The notes below the pieces were generated by a model. The model saw only the letters and a list, made by a program, of their open reading frames with translations. It did no database searches and was not told the DNA's origin. DNA of 64,000 nt, from assembly GCA_018894105.1 (NCBI GenBank), contig CM032123.1, positions 6,015,001 to 6,079,000 on the forward strand, written 5' to 3'. The position numbers were made by a program, and so were the translations under genes. Position 1 is the stretch's first letter, and every line of letters begins with the position of its first letter. Shown here in pieces: positions 11,462-21,829 of this stretch. Origin of the DNA: Jacaranda mimosifolia. Lineage: Eukaryota > Streptophyta > Magnoliopsida > Lamiales > Bignoniaceae.

Positions 11462-11483
11462 TATTTATAGACCCCGGCACGTG
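11462..11483 (-). promoter_or_regulatory. Antisense promoter: TATA box and G-box, element 1
   Basis: Read on the minus strand, a G-box CACGTG (11478-11483) is followed by TATAAATA (11462-11469). The TATA box is about 130 bp upstream of the first possible ATG and about 200 bp upstream of MSNESS. Element 2 has TATAAATA at the matching place (35119-35126). It lies in the internal region, not in the LTR, so it would drive the antisense gene independently of the LTR promoter. Confidence 0.68.
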
Positions 11484-11663
11484 GCAACCGAAACGACAGT
11501 AATAATTGCACAACCATCATTTGATGCTTTGCCTGACACAGAATAAATACCGCATTAAATGCACTAGAACCATAGTCGATTCTTCCAATTTCTCATCGAT
11601 CAGACCCCAGCTTACAATTTTAGCTACTCTCATCTCCCTTTCGTCGATGCTCTCAATCCAGAT

Positions 11664-11683
11664 TTGGGAGTGGAGGGGACTCA
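11664..11683 (+). other. Polypurine tract of Tat element 1
   Basis: The sequence ttgggagtggaggggactca lies directly before the LTR start TGATACGGG at 11684. It primes plus-strand DNA synthesis. The last bases CTCA matter for the LTR-LTR junctions at 12456 and 13222. Confidence 0.85.
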
Positions 11684-12455
11684 TGATACGGGATAGCTCA
11701 ATAGGCTTTGCCCAACATTACTCAACCAGGATAACACTACGGTATATGGTGGCCTGATCATAGATAGGCCCAACAATTGATCGAGTCTCGACCAGCAAGA
11801 CCTTCACACCGCAATGAGCACAAGCGTTCACCTCGTCGACCAGATCATAGTCGACCATAACTAGAGTACGCCCATAATTTCATTCAACCGCGATGAGGTT
11901 ACACCATGTCGACTGGAGCCTAGGGAGGCACCATGCAGAAGTATCCACTTCGACCAAGGAGGTTGAATTGAGGCTACAGCCCCCAAGCAACATTGAATGC
12001 TCCACCAGATAGTGTACCCCCACATTAATGGCGCATGCCACTACAGTACTACCTTTTCTCAACTGTGCTAGAATAGTAAGCACCACTTGGAATAGTACAT
12101 GGATAGGAGAAGAACCATAGACCCTCAAGTGAGTGCAATAGTCCTCCATGCTTTGCAAGGGCATCTTGAACTTATCAGCCACCTAGAGAAGGCTATAAAT
12201 ACCCCATCCATTGCCTTTAGCAAGGTATGCCTTATTCTACTTTGAGTCCTCACTCTTCTGTTCGATAATCTAGTCAATTCTATACGTACTTGAGCATCGG
12301 AGAGCCTTAGTCGAGGGCACTTCGGTTAGCATGACGTTTGCTAGTGATTGCAGGACTCGACCCCAACATCTTAGAAGCTTATCCTTCAACTATTCCCTGG
12401 TCGATATTACTGGATCCTAGCCCAACACACTGATACATGATTCTGACCCTCATCA
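11684..12455 (+). repeat. First 3' LTR of Tat element 1
   Basis: This 772-bp LTR follows the polypurine tract, so it is the ordinary 3' LTR. It starts TGATACGGGATAG and ends CCCTCATCA. TATA is at 12194-12200. Confidence 0.9.
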
Positions 12456-12461
12456 TTTGCA
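12456..12461 (+). other. LTR-LTR junction TTTGCA (first)
   Basis: Six bases separate two complete LTRs. TTTG equals the first four bases after the 5' LTR (TTTGGCGCC) and CA equals the last two bases before the 3' LTR (GGGACTCA). The junction therefore looks like joined PBS-side and PPT-side ends. The identical junction is at 13222-13227. Confidence 0.88.
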
Positions 12462-13221
12462 TGATATGGGATAGCCTAACATTACTCGACCAGAATAGCA
12501 CTGCGGTATAGGGTGGCCTGATCACAGATAGGCCTAACCAATCGATCGGGTCTTGACCAGCAAGACCTTGCCCACTACAATGTGCACAAACGCTCATCTC
12601 GTCGACCAGATCATGGTTAACCATAACTAGAGTACGCCTCGAATTTCATTCAACCGCGATGAGATTACACTTTGTCGATTGGAACCTGGGGAGGCACCCT
12701 ACAGAAGTACCCACTTCGACTAAGGAGGTCGAACCAAGGCTACAGCCCCCAAGCAGCATTGAATGCTCCACCAGATGTTGTACCTCTACATTAATGGTGC
12801 ATACCATCACAGTACTACATTTTCTTAGCTGTACCAAAATAGTACGCACAACCTGGAATAGTACACAGATGGAAAAAGACCCAAAGACCATTAGGTGAGT
12901 ACAACAGTCCTTCATGCTTGGCAAGGGCATCTCGGACTTATCAGCTACCTGGAGAAGGCTATAAATACCCCATCCATTTCCTTTAGTAAGGTATGCCATA
13001 TTCTACTTTGAGCCCTCACTCTCATGTTCGATTATCTAGTCAATTCTATACTGACTTGAGCGTCAGAGAGATTTAGCCAATGGCACCTCAGCTAGCCTGA
13101 CGTTTGCTAATGACTGTAGGACTCGACCCCAACATCTTAGAAGCTTATCCTTCGACCATCCCTTGGTCAATATTACTGGATTCCAACCCAACACACTGAT
13201 ACGTGATTCTGGCCCTCACCA
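12462..13221 (+). repeat. Second 3' LTR of Tat element 1
   Basis: A full-length 760-bp LTR from TGATATGGG to CCCTCACCA, with TATA at 12960-12967. It shares variants with the next LTR that the first two lack, for example 'cctttagtaagg' and 'ctcatgttcgatt'. LTRs 3 and 4 are therefore closer to each other. Confidence 0.9.
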
Positions 13222-13227
13222 TTTGCA
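13222..13227 (+). other. LTR-LTR junction TTTGCA (second)
   Basis: The same six bases as at 12456-12461, again between complete LTR ends CACCA and TGATACAGG. Confidence 0.88.
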
Positions 13228-14000
13228 TGATACAGGATAGCCCAACAGGCCCAGCCCAACATTACTCAACCAGGACAGCACTGTGATATTCGGCAACCTG
13301 ATCACAGATAGGCCCAACCAATCGATCGGGTCTTGACCAGCAAGACCTTGCCCACCATAATGAGCATAAACATTCACCTCGTCTACCAGATAATGGTCGA
13401 CCATAACTAGAGTACAGCTCGAATTTCATTCGACCGTGATGAGGTTACACCCTGTCAACTTGAGCCTAGGGAGGTACCCTGTAGGAGTACCCGCTTCGAC
13501 CAGGGAGGTCGAACCAAGGCTACAGCCCCTAAGCAGCACTGAATGCTCCACCAGACGGCATACCCTGCATTAATGGCGCTTACCACTACAGTACTACCTT
13601 TTCTCAACTGTGCCAGAGTAGTACGCGCTACCTAGAATAGTACACAGATGGGAAAAGACCCAAAGACCCTCAGATGAGTACAACAGTCCTTCATGCATGG
13701 CAAGGGCATCTCGGACTTATCAGCCACTTGGAGAAGGCTATAAATACCCCATCCATTTCCTTTAGTAAGGTATGCCATACTCTAATTTGAGCCCTCACTC
13801 TCATGTTCGATTATCTAGTCAATTCTATACTGACTTGAATGTTGAAAAGCCTTAGCCAATGGCACCTCAGCTAGCTTGACGTTTGCTAGTAATTGCAGGA
13901 CTCGACCCCAACATCTTAGAAGCTTATCCTTCGACCATCCCCTGTTCGATATTACTAGATCCCAGCGCAACATACTGATACGAGATTCTGACCTTCATCA
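13228..14000 (+). repeat. Third 3' LTR of Tat element 1
   Basis: The LTR is 773 bp, TGATACAGG to CTTCATCA, with TATA at 13739-13746. It is followed at once by ATGTG (14001-14005), the right target duplication. Confidence 0.92.
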
Positions 14001-14005
14001 ATGTG
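14001..14005. repeat. Target-site duplication ATGTG, right copy
   Basis: Identical to 1625-1629. It closes the whole multi-LTR element as a single insertion. Confidence 0.9.
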
Positions 14006-14152
14006 TAATAAATAAAAAATTATATTTTTTATAATTCAGAATTTTGCCCTCCATAAACAAAATTTTTGGTTCCATTCCTACTCCTCCCTAAGTCAAATGG
14101 AATGAACTTAAAATTCCAATCGTATATCTATTGATCTATTTTGGAGTCAAAT

Positions 14153-14182
14153 ATGTGTGTGTGTGTGTATATATATATATAT
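14153..14182. repeat. (TG)n(TA)n microsatellite
   Basis: A run of TG dinucleotides passes into TA dinucleotides, just downstream (in gene sense) of the P450 relic. Confidence 0.85.
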
Positions 14183-14204
14183 GTCTACATCGTTGTCTGA
14201 AAAT

Positions 14205-14545
14205 CTCGATGGCTCAGAAAAATTAAAATTTGACCATACACTAGAATCTCTGAGTGCTGCCAATGTATTAACAAGTATTTGTTCATTTCATGATATTATA
14301 TAATTATTAATATCTGTAGTAGCCTCAGCCTTGTGAGGTACTTGTAAAAGCTCCACTGGATGAAGCCTCAAAGTCAACCTGGATATGTCTAACTCTTCAA
14401 ACTATCCCTTTTGGTCAACAGTTTGAAGTTTTTTTCTTGCTTTTGCCACCCTCTTGGGGTTGCATATTAATTTTGACATAGCCCATTCTATTGCGGCCAT
14501 CTCATTTCTTTCTATTAATCCTGTGACAAATAAATTCTAACATAT
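14205..14545 (-). pseudogene. Cytochrome P450 exon-2 relic (CYP76-like)
   Basis: The minus-strand sequence aligns with 15664-16020, the 5' half of exon 2 of the intact gene. Shared stretches include 'cagccttgtgaggtact' and 'acaaataaattctaacat', the last being the intron/exon border. About 20 bp are missing in the middle (after 'cctcaaagt'), and point changes disrupt the ExxR region. The heme-binding part is absent. Similarity continues weakly upstream into intron-like sequence (to about 14650). It is a tandem-duplicate remnant lying 0.9 kb beyond the 3' end of the intact gene, in the same orientation. Confidence 0.82.
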
Positions 14546-15409
14546 AACACTCTTTAGCAGCAATCACGACTTTAAATGATGGATGCATGCTAATTGCGTG
14601 ATGCATATACACTGTACTTATGCAAGTCATTATTTGGTCCAACAGGACCACCTCAATTATTGTTTTCTAGAAGAAGGAAAATGATTTTATTTTCGCTTCT
14701 CCAGCTCCGAATGCTATGTTTTTAGCGTAAAAAAGAGAAAAAATATAAATGCATAGAAACTGGGAAAACAAGATACAGAATGCCTATATTAGAAAAGTAT
14801 ATGCACCATGATAAAAAGACTATAAGAGACTTCCTCTTTTTACCAAGCTTCACCTCAGTTCATCCATACTCAGGAAACAAACCATATGAAGCATATGAAA
14901 AAAATATTAAACATATATAAAAACATAGTTATCAGATACACATGGCAGAATTTTATACTGGAAAACATATGTCTGCATGTCTTAACACTCCACCATTAGA
15001 CAAGTAAATTGTCAGATTCTCACATTGATTAAGTAAACGAATATTGGGTCTCTACGTATGGTTTTAGATGATCCTCACTTTTGATCTAACTTTTGGGTGA
15101 GTTAGGCCAAAGTCCATTCTTTAATATGTATATTTAATTTATTGCTCTTCTAACAAATAATGCTATAGATTAATAACTAATTATTTATATTATTTTTTAT
15201 TTCAAAAATTATATTTACTATAAAAACTTATAATCATAATGTTTTTTTAATTTTTTTCATAACAGATAACTAATTAATATATTACTAGAAACATGGATTT
15301 CTCTGGATATTAAAAGAATTGTTCACTAAACAAAGTTCATTAATTACTCATAATATTTATTTTAAAAGTTAATTTACTGCTAGTTCCACTATCCAACAAA
15401 GTACTTATC
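14546..15409. other. Intergenic between P450 relic and P450 gene
   Basis: AT-rich. The first 100 bp resemble the P450 intron. The part nearest the gene (15100-15409) would include its 3' UTR. Nothing else is recognised. Confidence 0.55.
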
Positions 15410-17510
15410 TCACAGTTTGACAGGTAGAGCTTTGAGAGACACAGCTTTCTGCAACGAAATCTTAAATTTTTCTTCCATGTTCATTTTTTCTGACTCAAGT
15501 TCCCCTTCAAGTTTCCAATCAAAGTTGTGAATCATGGAGGCCACAATGAGGTGCACCATACGATAAGCCAATGGCAACCCAGGACATATTCTCCTTCCTG
15601 AGCCAAATGGAATGAGATCAAAATCCTGACCTTTGACGTCTATTTTGCAATCTAAAAATCTTTCAGGCTCAAAAGAATGAGAATTTGACCATATACGAGA
15701 ATCTCCGTTGAATGCCCATACATTAACAAGTATTTCGACATTTCTCGGTACTATGTAACCATTAATTTCTGTATCAGCCTCAGCCTTGTGAGGTACTAAT
15801 AAAGGAACCGGTGGATGAATCCTCAAAGTCTCTTTGAGCACTGCCTGTAAGTATGGCAGCCTGGGTATGTCTGATTCTTCAACCTGTCTCTTTTGGCCAA
15901 TGACATTTTGAAGTTCGTTTCTCGCCTTTGCCATCTTTTTCGGATTGTGGATTAATTCTGCCATGGCCCATTCCACTGTGACTGCGGTCGTGTCTGTTCC
16001 TCCAACAAATAAATTCTAACATAAAGTAAAAATTTGTTATAGTCATAATTTTACAAGAAACAAGAGCTTTAAGTAATTGGATGACTGTGCGATGCACATA
16101 CTCTTTACTTTGTAAGGTTATTATTTTGTGTGATGTATATAAACTGTACTTAGTAAAGTTCCTATTTCGGATAAAATAGGAACTTTAGATAATTGGATGA
16201 TAGTTGTGAGATGCATACACACTGAATCCACTAAGTTAATTAAGTCCGCTCAAAATAGATCCTATCATTAAAATAGACCTAAATCTGCCAAAGGCCTACG
16301 AGTATAAATATCATTTTTTATGACCAAAAAATATGTAGACAATTATTTTTTCAACTCGACTCTAGTCAAACGTGTTCTAGGAGCAAATTTCAAATACTAA
16401 CTCTAAGCAGACGTGTTCGAGGAGCAGAGTTCATCATTTCACTCATTTATGTAAAAGATCCAAAGTTTATTTTCATGCAACATCAAACAAATGATCATTT
16501 GAAGTGATGAAAATATTTTTCTTATCAAAAATTTTAAAAACCAAAGATAAATATGGTATTCTTCTTGTTAAAACTGAGGATCAGAATTTAGGGAAAGTTT
16601 CACTTACCATAAGTAAATGTATTATGTCATTTCGGTTTAATCCAGACTCAGTTTTGCGGCTGATGTCAAGTAGTACCTCTAATAAATCACTTTTGGACTC
16701 AGAATCATTGGATGCGCCGCTTTCTGATTGCAGTCTCTTGTCAATTATATCATCAAAGATTCTGAGCAGTTTCCCGACATATGACGCCGATTTGCGCCAA
16801 ATCCCTTGAGGATCAACAAGCTTAAGAAACGGGAAGTAGTCAGCAAGATTTGGCGTGCCGACGATTTGCATTATACCATGCACAAGTTCCTTGAATTCTT
16901 GTGAAGAATCTGAACTATACTGAGCAAAATCCATCGAAAAAAGACTGGCTGAAATAAGATTCAGCGTTGTTGTAAAGGCAGCATCAGCAATATCCACAAC
17001 TCGGCAGCGATCGCAACATTCTTGCACGTATTCACGGAGTTTCTTCAGCTTTTCCCGGCGGAGACCCTGGCTTGCGTCAAGTCTTTGCAGCGAAAACATC
17101 TGCTCTTTGCATATTTTCCGAAGAACCCGCCACCGGCTGGACACCGGCAGCCACAGAATTGACACCTTGCTGTGGCCGTGTACTTCGGATGCAGCTGGGT
17201 GGGGTCTTCCAGAGAGAACGTGATCATGCTTTTGAAGTACTTCTTTAGCAATTTCCGGGGAGGATACAACTATTGTGTCTATGCTGCCGAACTTGAGGTG
17301 CATTAAAGGGCCATAAATCTTCGAGAGTTTGGCGAGTAATTGGTGGGGGTTTTGGGCGCCAATCAATTGGGGAATGTTTCCAATAATCGGAAAAAGTGGA
17401 GGGCCCGGAGGGAAGTTTGCTGGTCGCCGGGGCCGTAAAATTGATCTGAAGACATGGAAGCATGTCCACAAGAGAATACATAGTAGAAAGAAAAATGGGA
17501 CAAGATCCAT
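15410..17510 (-). CDS. Cytochrome P450, CYP76-like, two exons, intact
   Basis: Exon 1 is 17510-16608 (301 codons), the intron is 16607-16016 (592 bp, GTAAGT...TTAG, phase 0) and exon 2 is 16015-15410, giving 502 residues. Seen: a hydrophobic N-terminal anchor (residues 4-25), the hinge PPGPP (34-38), the C-helix W127-R131, the oxygen-binding GGTDTT (306-311, exon 2 start), ExxR (E363, R366), PERF (418-421) and the heme loop FGSGRRICPG (438-447, ligand Cys445). All key residues are present. The intron position is the standard one of clan 71 P450s. The family includes ER-bound monooxygenases of terpenoid and other specialised metabolism, working with P450 reductase. Wording such as WAMAEL and GSGRRICPGLPLA points to CYP76, but the substrate cannot be read from sequence. 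The start was chosen because it gives the anchor at full family length. Confidence 0.93.
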
Positions 17511-17572
17511 GGATATGTTTTTCTTTGTTTATTTCGAGCTGATTGTATAATGAAGAGCAAAAAGAAGAAGAA

Positions 17573-17578
17573 TATATA
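17573..17578 (-). promoter_or_regulatory. Possible TATA box of the P450 gene
   Basis: The sequence CTATATATTC on the minus strand lies about 60 bp upstream of the start codon. A transcript start about 30 bp downstream would leave a short leader. AT-rich surroundings make chance matches likely. Confidence 0.4.
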
Positions 17579-17599
17579 GAATTAAGTAATATACAGTTG

Positions 17600-18355
17600 A
17601 ACAATTAATTTAATGGGAGCATCAGGCGAGCGTATGCGTACTTGTGGATAATTACAAATGAATTATATATTAATAGGAGCAGGTGAGCATATAGTGTTGA
17701 ACTATTTCGTCATATATTTTGGCAGGCTATAGAGCTCTAAATTAATTATGAAGCCGACACCTACAGGCTAACTAAGCAATATCTATTCATACCCATTGCC
17801 TTGTTTGGTTCTGTTAATGTTCGTTCTGTCATGATATTTTTTAATTAAGGAAATAATGCTAAACATTGTGGTGAGGGCTCCGAGACCAAGACCCACACTC
17901 CAAATGCAACAAATTATTCTTAAAAATACTCTCGCTCAAAAAACCTCAATTTCATTTCCCAAAAAAATTAATTATTATACATATACATTTAGAATATAGT
18001 ACTAAGACAAATTCCGCCCACCAACGTAACAAAAACTTTACTTATTTGATATTTAGAGCGAAAATTGTCTCATATCAAAATCAAATCAAACATATTTTTT
18101 GGAGATTGGAGGTGATTTTGGAGAGCGTAATATATTTGATTTTCTTTTGGGATAAGATATTTTGACTTTAAACATGCAATTAGTTAGTTTTTTTGTCAAG
18201 TTAGTGGGGTGAAATTATGTTTTTATATTAATCTTTTTGTATTTATAGTTGTAATGAGTAGAACATATATATATATATATATAATGATTAATTTTGGGGG
18301 GAACAGGAGTACGGTTGAGGGGTTGGGAATATTTTGGGACTACATTCTATATTAT
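17600..18355. other. Upstream intergenic region of the P450 gene
   Basis: AT-rich, with short (AT)n runs near 18265-18282. It should hold the P450 promoter. I recognise no repeat family or gene. Confidence 0.5.
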
Positions 18356-18359
18356 TTAT

Positions 18360-19480
18360 TAATTAAATAGCACTGAATATTGTATTATATGATGACATTT
18401 TTTTATTTAACTATCATTATATTATTTTAATGCATTACTACATTGTAAAATATCATTAATTAAGCCAGCACCACTAAATATTTTATGACATCCTTTTCAA
18501 GTAACACCATAAATAAATAAATAAATATATATATATATGATGGAGTGACATTTTTTTAAGAAAATTTAGCCATGCTTCTAAAGTTATTTCTTAGTTAAGA
18601 TCCCTCTAGTTGAATACCTTTAAAGTATTTTCGTGTTGACATTTTGAACATAATGCCACTATTTATATTTATTGTTTATTAATCAAGTATTACTAAATAG
18701 TATATTATAGTGAAATTTTTCTACTATTATTCTAAAGTTATTTTTTAGTTCAAGATCCCTCTAGTTAAGTAACTTTAAAGTATTTTCATGTTGACATTTT
18801 GAACATAATGCCACTATTTATATTTATTGTTTATTAATCAAGTATTACTAAATATTATATTATAGTGACATTTTTCTACTATTATCGCCATATATTCTTG
18901 TTTGTCATTACACTAAAACATGTCATTAAGTTATTACCAGTGTATATTTTGTGACATTTTTTTCTAAATAATATCATAAACAAATATGAACAGCATTGTT
19001 TAAGAAAAAAATAGTGACGTTATTTAAATATCTTCAAAATACATGTTTGTTGGCATTTTCAATCAAATACCATTATCCCATATGTTATTTAATAATCAAA
19101 TGTTGCTAAAAATTTATTATAGCAACATTTTATTACGATTATCACTATATTATTTTTTATTTTTATTTTTTTGTATCATTACACTATACAAAGCCACTAA
19201 TTAGTATCACTAGATACTTGATAATATTTTTTCAAATAACACCATAATCACATATTAGTGCACTACTTAAATATTTTTCAAATATATTTATCTCAACATT
19301 TTTAACTACATATCATTATTTTATCATTTAATAGTCAAACACCATCAAATATTATATTATAGTGGTATTATTTTACAACTATTATTATATTGCTTTTTTA
19401 TGTCATTATATTCTAAAATGTTACTGCATGAGTGACATTAAAATTGAATTTTATAGTGGTGATATTAAATTCTATAGTGG
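18360..19480. repeat. Degenerate tandem repeat, about 250-bp unit
   Basis: The motif 'aaatattatattatagtg' and the following 'acatttt...ctattat' recur at about 18364, 18692, 18849, 19107 and 19347. The segment at about 18580-18720 is repeated almost exactly at 18725-18870 (150-bp unit). Units share 'taaatatcttcaaaatacatg' and 'atttaataatcaaatg'. A matching array is present in copy B (36800-37480), so it is older than that duplication. No ORF is seen. Confidence 0.65.
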
Positions 19481-20360
19481 CCTCAGAAAAAAGGTGTTGG
19501 GATGTTAATTTGGAGTTTGTTCTCCCAATTGGAAAACGTTCAGGAGAACTAGACCGAACACAGCATAGGTTAATAATCTTAATCGGACCGTTGCATCAAT
19601 TTTCTTCATTTAATCAAAATTTTGATATGTTTGACTAATTTTAGTTCAATTACGAACAAACTTTAATTCAAAGCTTTTTTCGTGGTCATAAAGTGCAAAA
19701 CCATAGAGGGTTGTCTAAACATTCTTCTATGATAGTGTTTATATTAACGTATATATCAATGGAAGAAGTGAATATATATATATATACACACACACACTCT
19801 TCCACCAAAAGTGTTAGACCTGTTGTGTTTTCAGCGAATTATTGGTCAAGCCGTTCATTTCTGAAAATATTATAATGTAAATTTACAGAAAAGGAGATTA
19901 TTGTTCTCCATTAACAGTTTGTATAACAATTACTTTCATGTCAAAATATGTTAATAATTTATGAATCAATTATTTTGTGTCAGAATAATTTTTATGCGAC
20001 TGATATTTTAATGAAATTATGACGACCTTATGGTTTATACAATAATTATTGCTCATTTCGAACAAAATTGTCCATCCCACCGTAACTTTTCACCTTTTAA
20101 CAAAAAAAAAAAAAAAAAAGAGCCAAGTGTGGTGTAAAGAGAATGAAAATGATTTTCCAATCTATTGGTTAAATTATTAGGTAATTTTTGAATTATGTAG
20201 TTGTCAATTATGGGTGCTAAAATTGAATTGAATATCACATTTTCAGAATATATGTGATGAATAGGACACGGATTATTACTCCCACAATCTGGAAAGTTTA
20301 AATTTAATTTGATTTGATATAATTGTTTGTTGAATTTGCTCTTAAAAGTAGTGCTCAGAG

Positions 20361-20616
20361 GTCGAGTGGTATGCAACACAGTGGCATCAAATCTCTCCTA
20401 TTATGTGGGAGGTTTCGTGTTCGACCCGAATGGGCATCTTTGTGTGCACCTTATGTGTGCATCTTGCTTGTGGTTTTATGGAGTTTGTACTTTTATCTTA
20501 GTTGATTTGATATTCATATTTTATTGATGGATTTGTTGTAAGACTGATTTTCTTGATGTGATAATTGAATATGTAAACTTGTTTGTAAAGAATACTCCTC
20601 AAAAAAAAAAAAAAAA
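20361..20616 (+). mobile_element. tRNA-derived SINE
   Basis: The 256-bp element starts GTCGAGTGGTATGCAA (A-box-like) and has GTGTTCGACCC at 20417-20427 (B-box, consensus GGTTCGANNCC). It ends in an A-run (20601-20616 and beyond). It is flanked by 14-bp near-duplicates, agtagtgctcagag (20347-20360) and aatagtggtcagag (20617-20630). Copy B at about 38365-38390 reads 'attagtggtcagag' with no insert, a clean empty site. It was made by LINE-driven retroposition and has no protein. Confidence 0.88.
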
Positions 20617-21179
20617 AATAGTGGTCAGAGCTAGAGGTGTCATATTATTATTTTAATTGGCATAGAAGCTATAGAAAAAAGAATATTTTCATATTAGGAA
20701 ATAAAGTCTAATTTTACAGTTTTTTTAGAAGAAATTGGGCATAGTATATTTGAAACCGAGGGAGTATTAATAAAATTTAGAAACTGATTGCACACAGATT
20801 TTTAATTTGATCACTTGGTTACATGGAAGTTGAGATTAAAATTATCAAAATAAATTAAAAGTAAGTGCACTCAGTTTTAGAGATGACAAGCGGCTTCGAA
20901 AGGATTTGGCAAAACTTAAGGATGATACTATCAAAGGAGCATCTAGTAATCCTTCCCCATATATCTGGGTTTCCATGCTGAATCCTATTTGATCAATAGA
21001 TCGGACTAAATAGAACCACTAAATCTATTTTACAATTTTAAAAATATTAAAGAAGCTTTTTCTTAAAAAGAATTATAATGACCTTCAAAACATAGGATCA
21101 TTATAGTATTTTATCAAGAATCAATTACTTGCGAACTGCTTCTTTTTATTTTCAAAAACTTTTAATTGTACTTTTTTAG

Positions 21180-21427
21180 CACGTGAAGTTGGTCGACTAG
21201 AATTCGTAGTCTATCTGAAATCAATTCGCTTCCAAAGCATTAAAACTCAATATTCACCTCATAACTTATACATAAACTCAAAACCCACTCCAAAAAAAAT
21301 AAATTTAAATTTTACTCAAATTCATTATATAATCCCTGCGTGTTTATGAATGCAAGACTTTAGTGTTTCTCTTAGTTGAACATTCTCACAACTATCCTAG
21401 CTATACCAGGAGTATATATAAGCATCA
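21180..21427 (+). promoter_or_regulatory. Conserved promoter-like segment without a gene
   Basis: A G-box CACGTG (21180-21185) is followed about 230 bp later by 'agtatatataagcatcaat' (TATA at 21413-21420). Copy B keeps the TATA part (62153-62162) but has lost the G-box core. Copy C keeps the G-box (922-927). No ORF follows in A or B. It may be the promoter of a gene lost after duplication, or chance. Confidence 0.35.
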
Positions 21428-21449
21428 ATCCATTCCACGACATTTAAAA

Positions 21450-21829
21450 GGTATTGGGTTGAGCTTATAAGCTTCTCAAAACATCTTATAAGATGTTTGA
21501 AAGCTTATAAGATGTTAAAAAGTATTTGATAAATTTTTTTAAAAAGAGCTTATTTGCTCTTAAAATAAGATGTTAGGAGCTCATAAGCTATTTTCAAAAA
21601 AGTAAGGAGTTCTTAACTTATTTTTAAGATCTTAAGAAGTTCTCTTGATTTTAATCATATTAACTACAAAGCTGTCATTACTAACATTTTATAAGCTCCA
21701 AGATCTTATTTTACCTAAACACTTTAAGAACTTATTGTTCAAAAAAGATATAGCATCTTATAAACTCTAAAATATCTTATAAGATGTAAGGACTTATAAG
21801 ACCTTTTAAATAAATTTAACCAAGCACCC
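21450..21829. mobile_element. MITE-like element with 'cttataag' palindromes
   Basis: The left end 'ggtattgggttgagcttata' and the reverse complement of the right end, 'gggtgcttggttaaattta', are weak inverted repeats. The interior is dense in 'cttataagatgt' in both orientations. Similarity between copies A and B stops exactly here, which supports an insertion. No clear target duplication was found. A related end is near 25262-25285. Confidence 0.55.

Larger units (their letters stand above)
1630..14000 (+). mobile_element. Ty3/gypsy LTR retrotransposon, Tat type, with triple 3' LTR
   Basis: The order is 5' LTR, PBS, gag, protease, RT, RNase H, second RNase H, integrase, tandem repeats, antisense gene, polypurine tract, then three tandem LTRs. 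Placement in the Tat lineage rests on three features: the PBS-like TGGCGCCGTCTGTGAG just inside the LTR, the extra archaeal-type RNase H after the first, and the antisense ORF region between integrase and the 3' LTR. The reading frames carry many stops and frameshifts and the LTRs differ from each other, so it is an old, inactive copy. The outer boundaries are fixed by the ATGTG duplications. It is only distantly similar to the second Tat element at 25849-36091. Confidence 0.93.
18780..21447. repeat. Duplicated intergenic block, copy A
   Basis: It matches copy B pieces in order: 18780-20840 with 36800-38549, about 20830-20915 with 47394-47516, and 20916-21447 with 61647-62190. Copy A lacks the retrotransposon and the hAT nest of copy B and so shows both empty sites. 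It carries its own later insertion, a SINE at 20361-20616. Poly(A) runs and AC/AT microsatellites (19776-19798) are included. No gene is seen. Confidence 0.85.

Noticed and set aside
20323..20527. Two overlapping small ORFs (60 and 66 codons)
   Set aside because: They lie across the SINE and its left flank and have no family resemblance.
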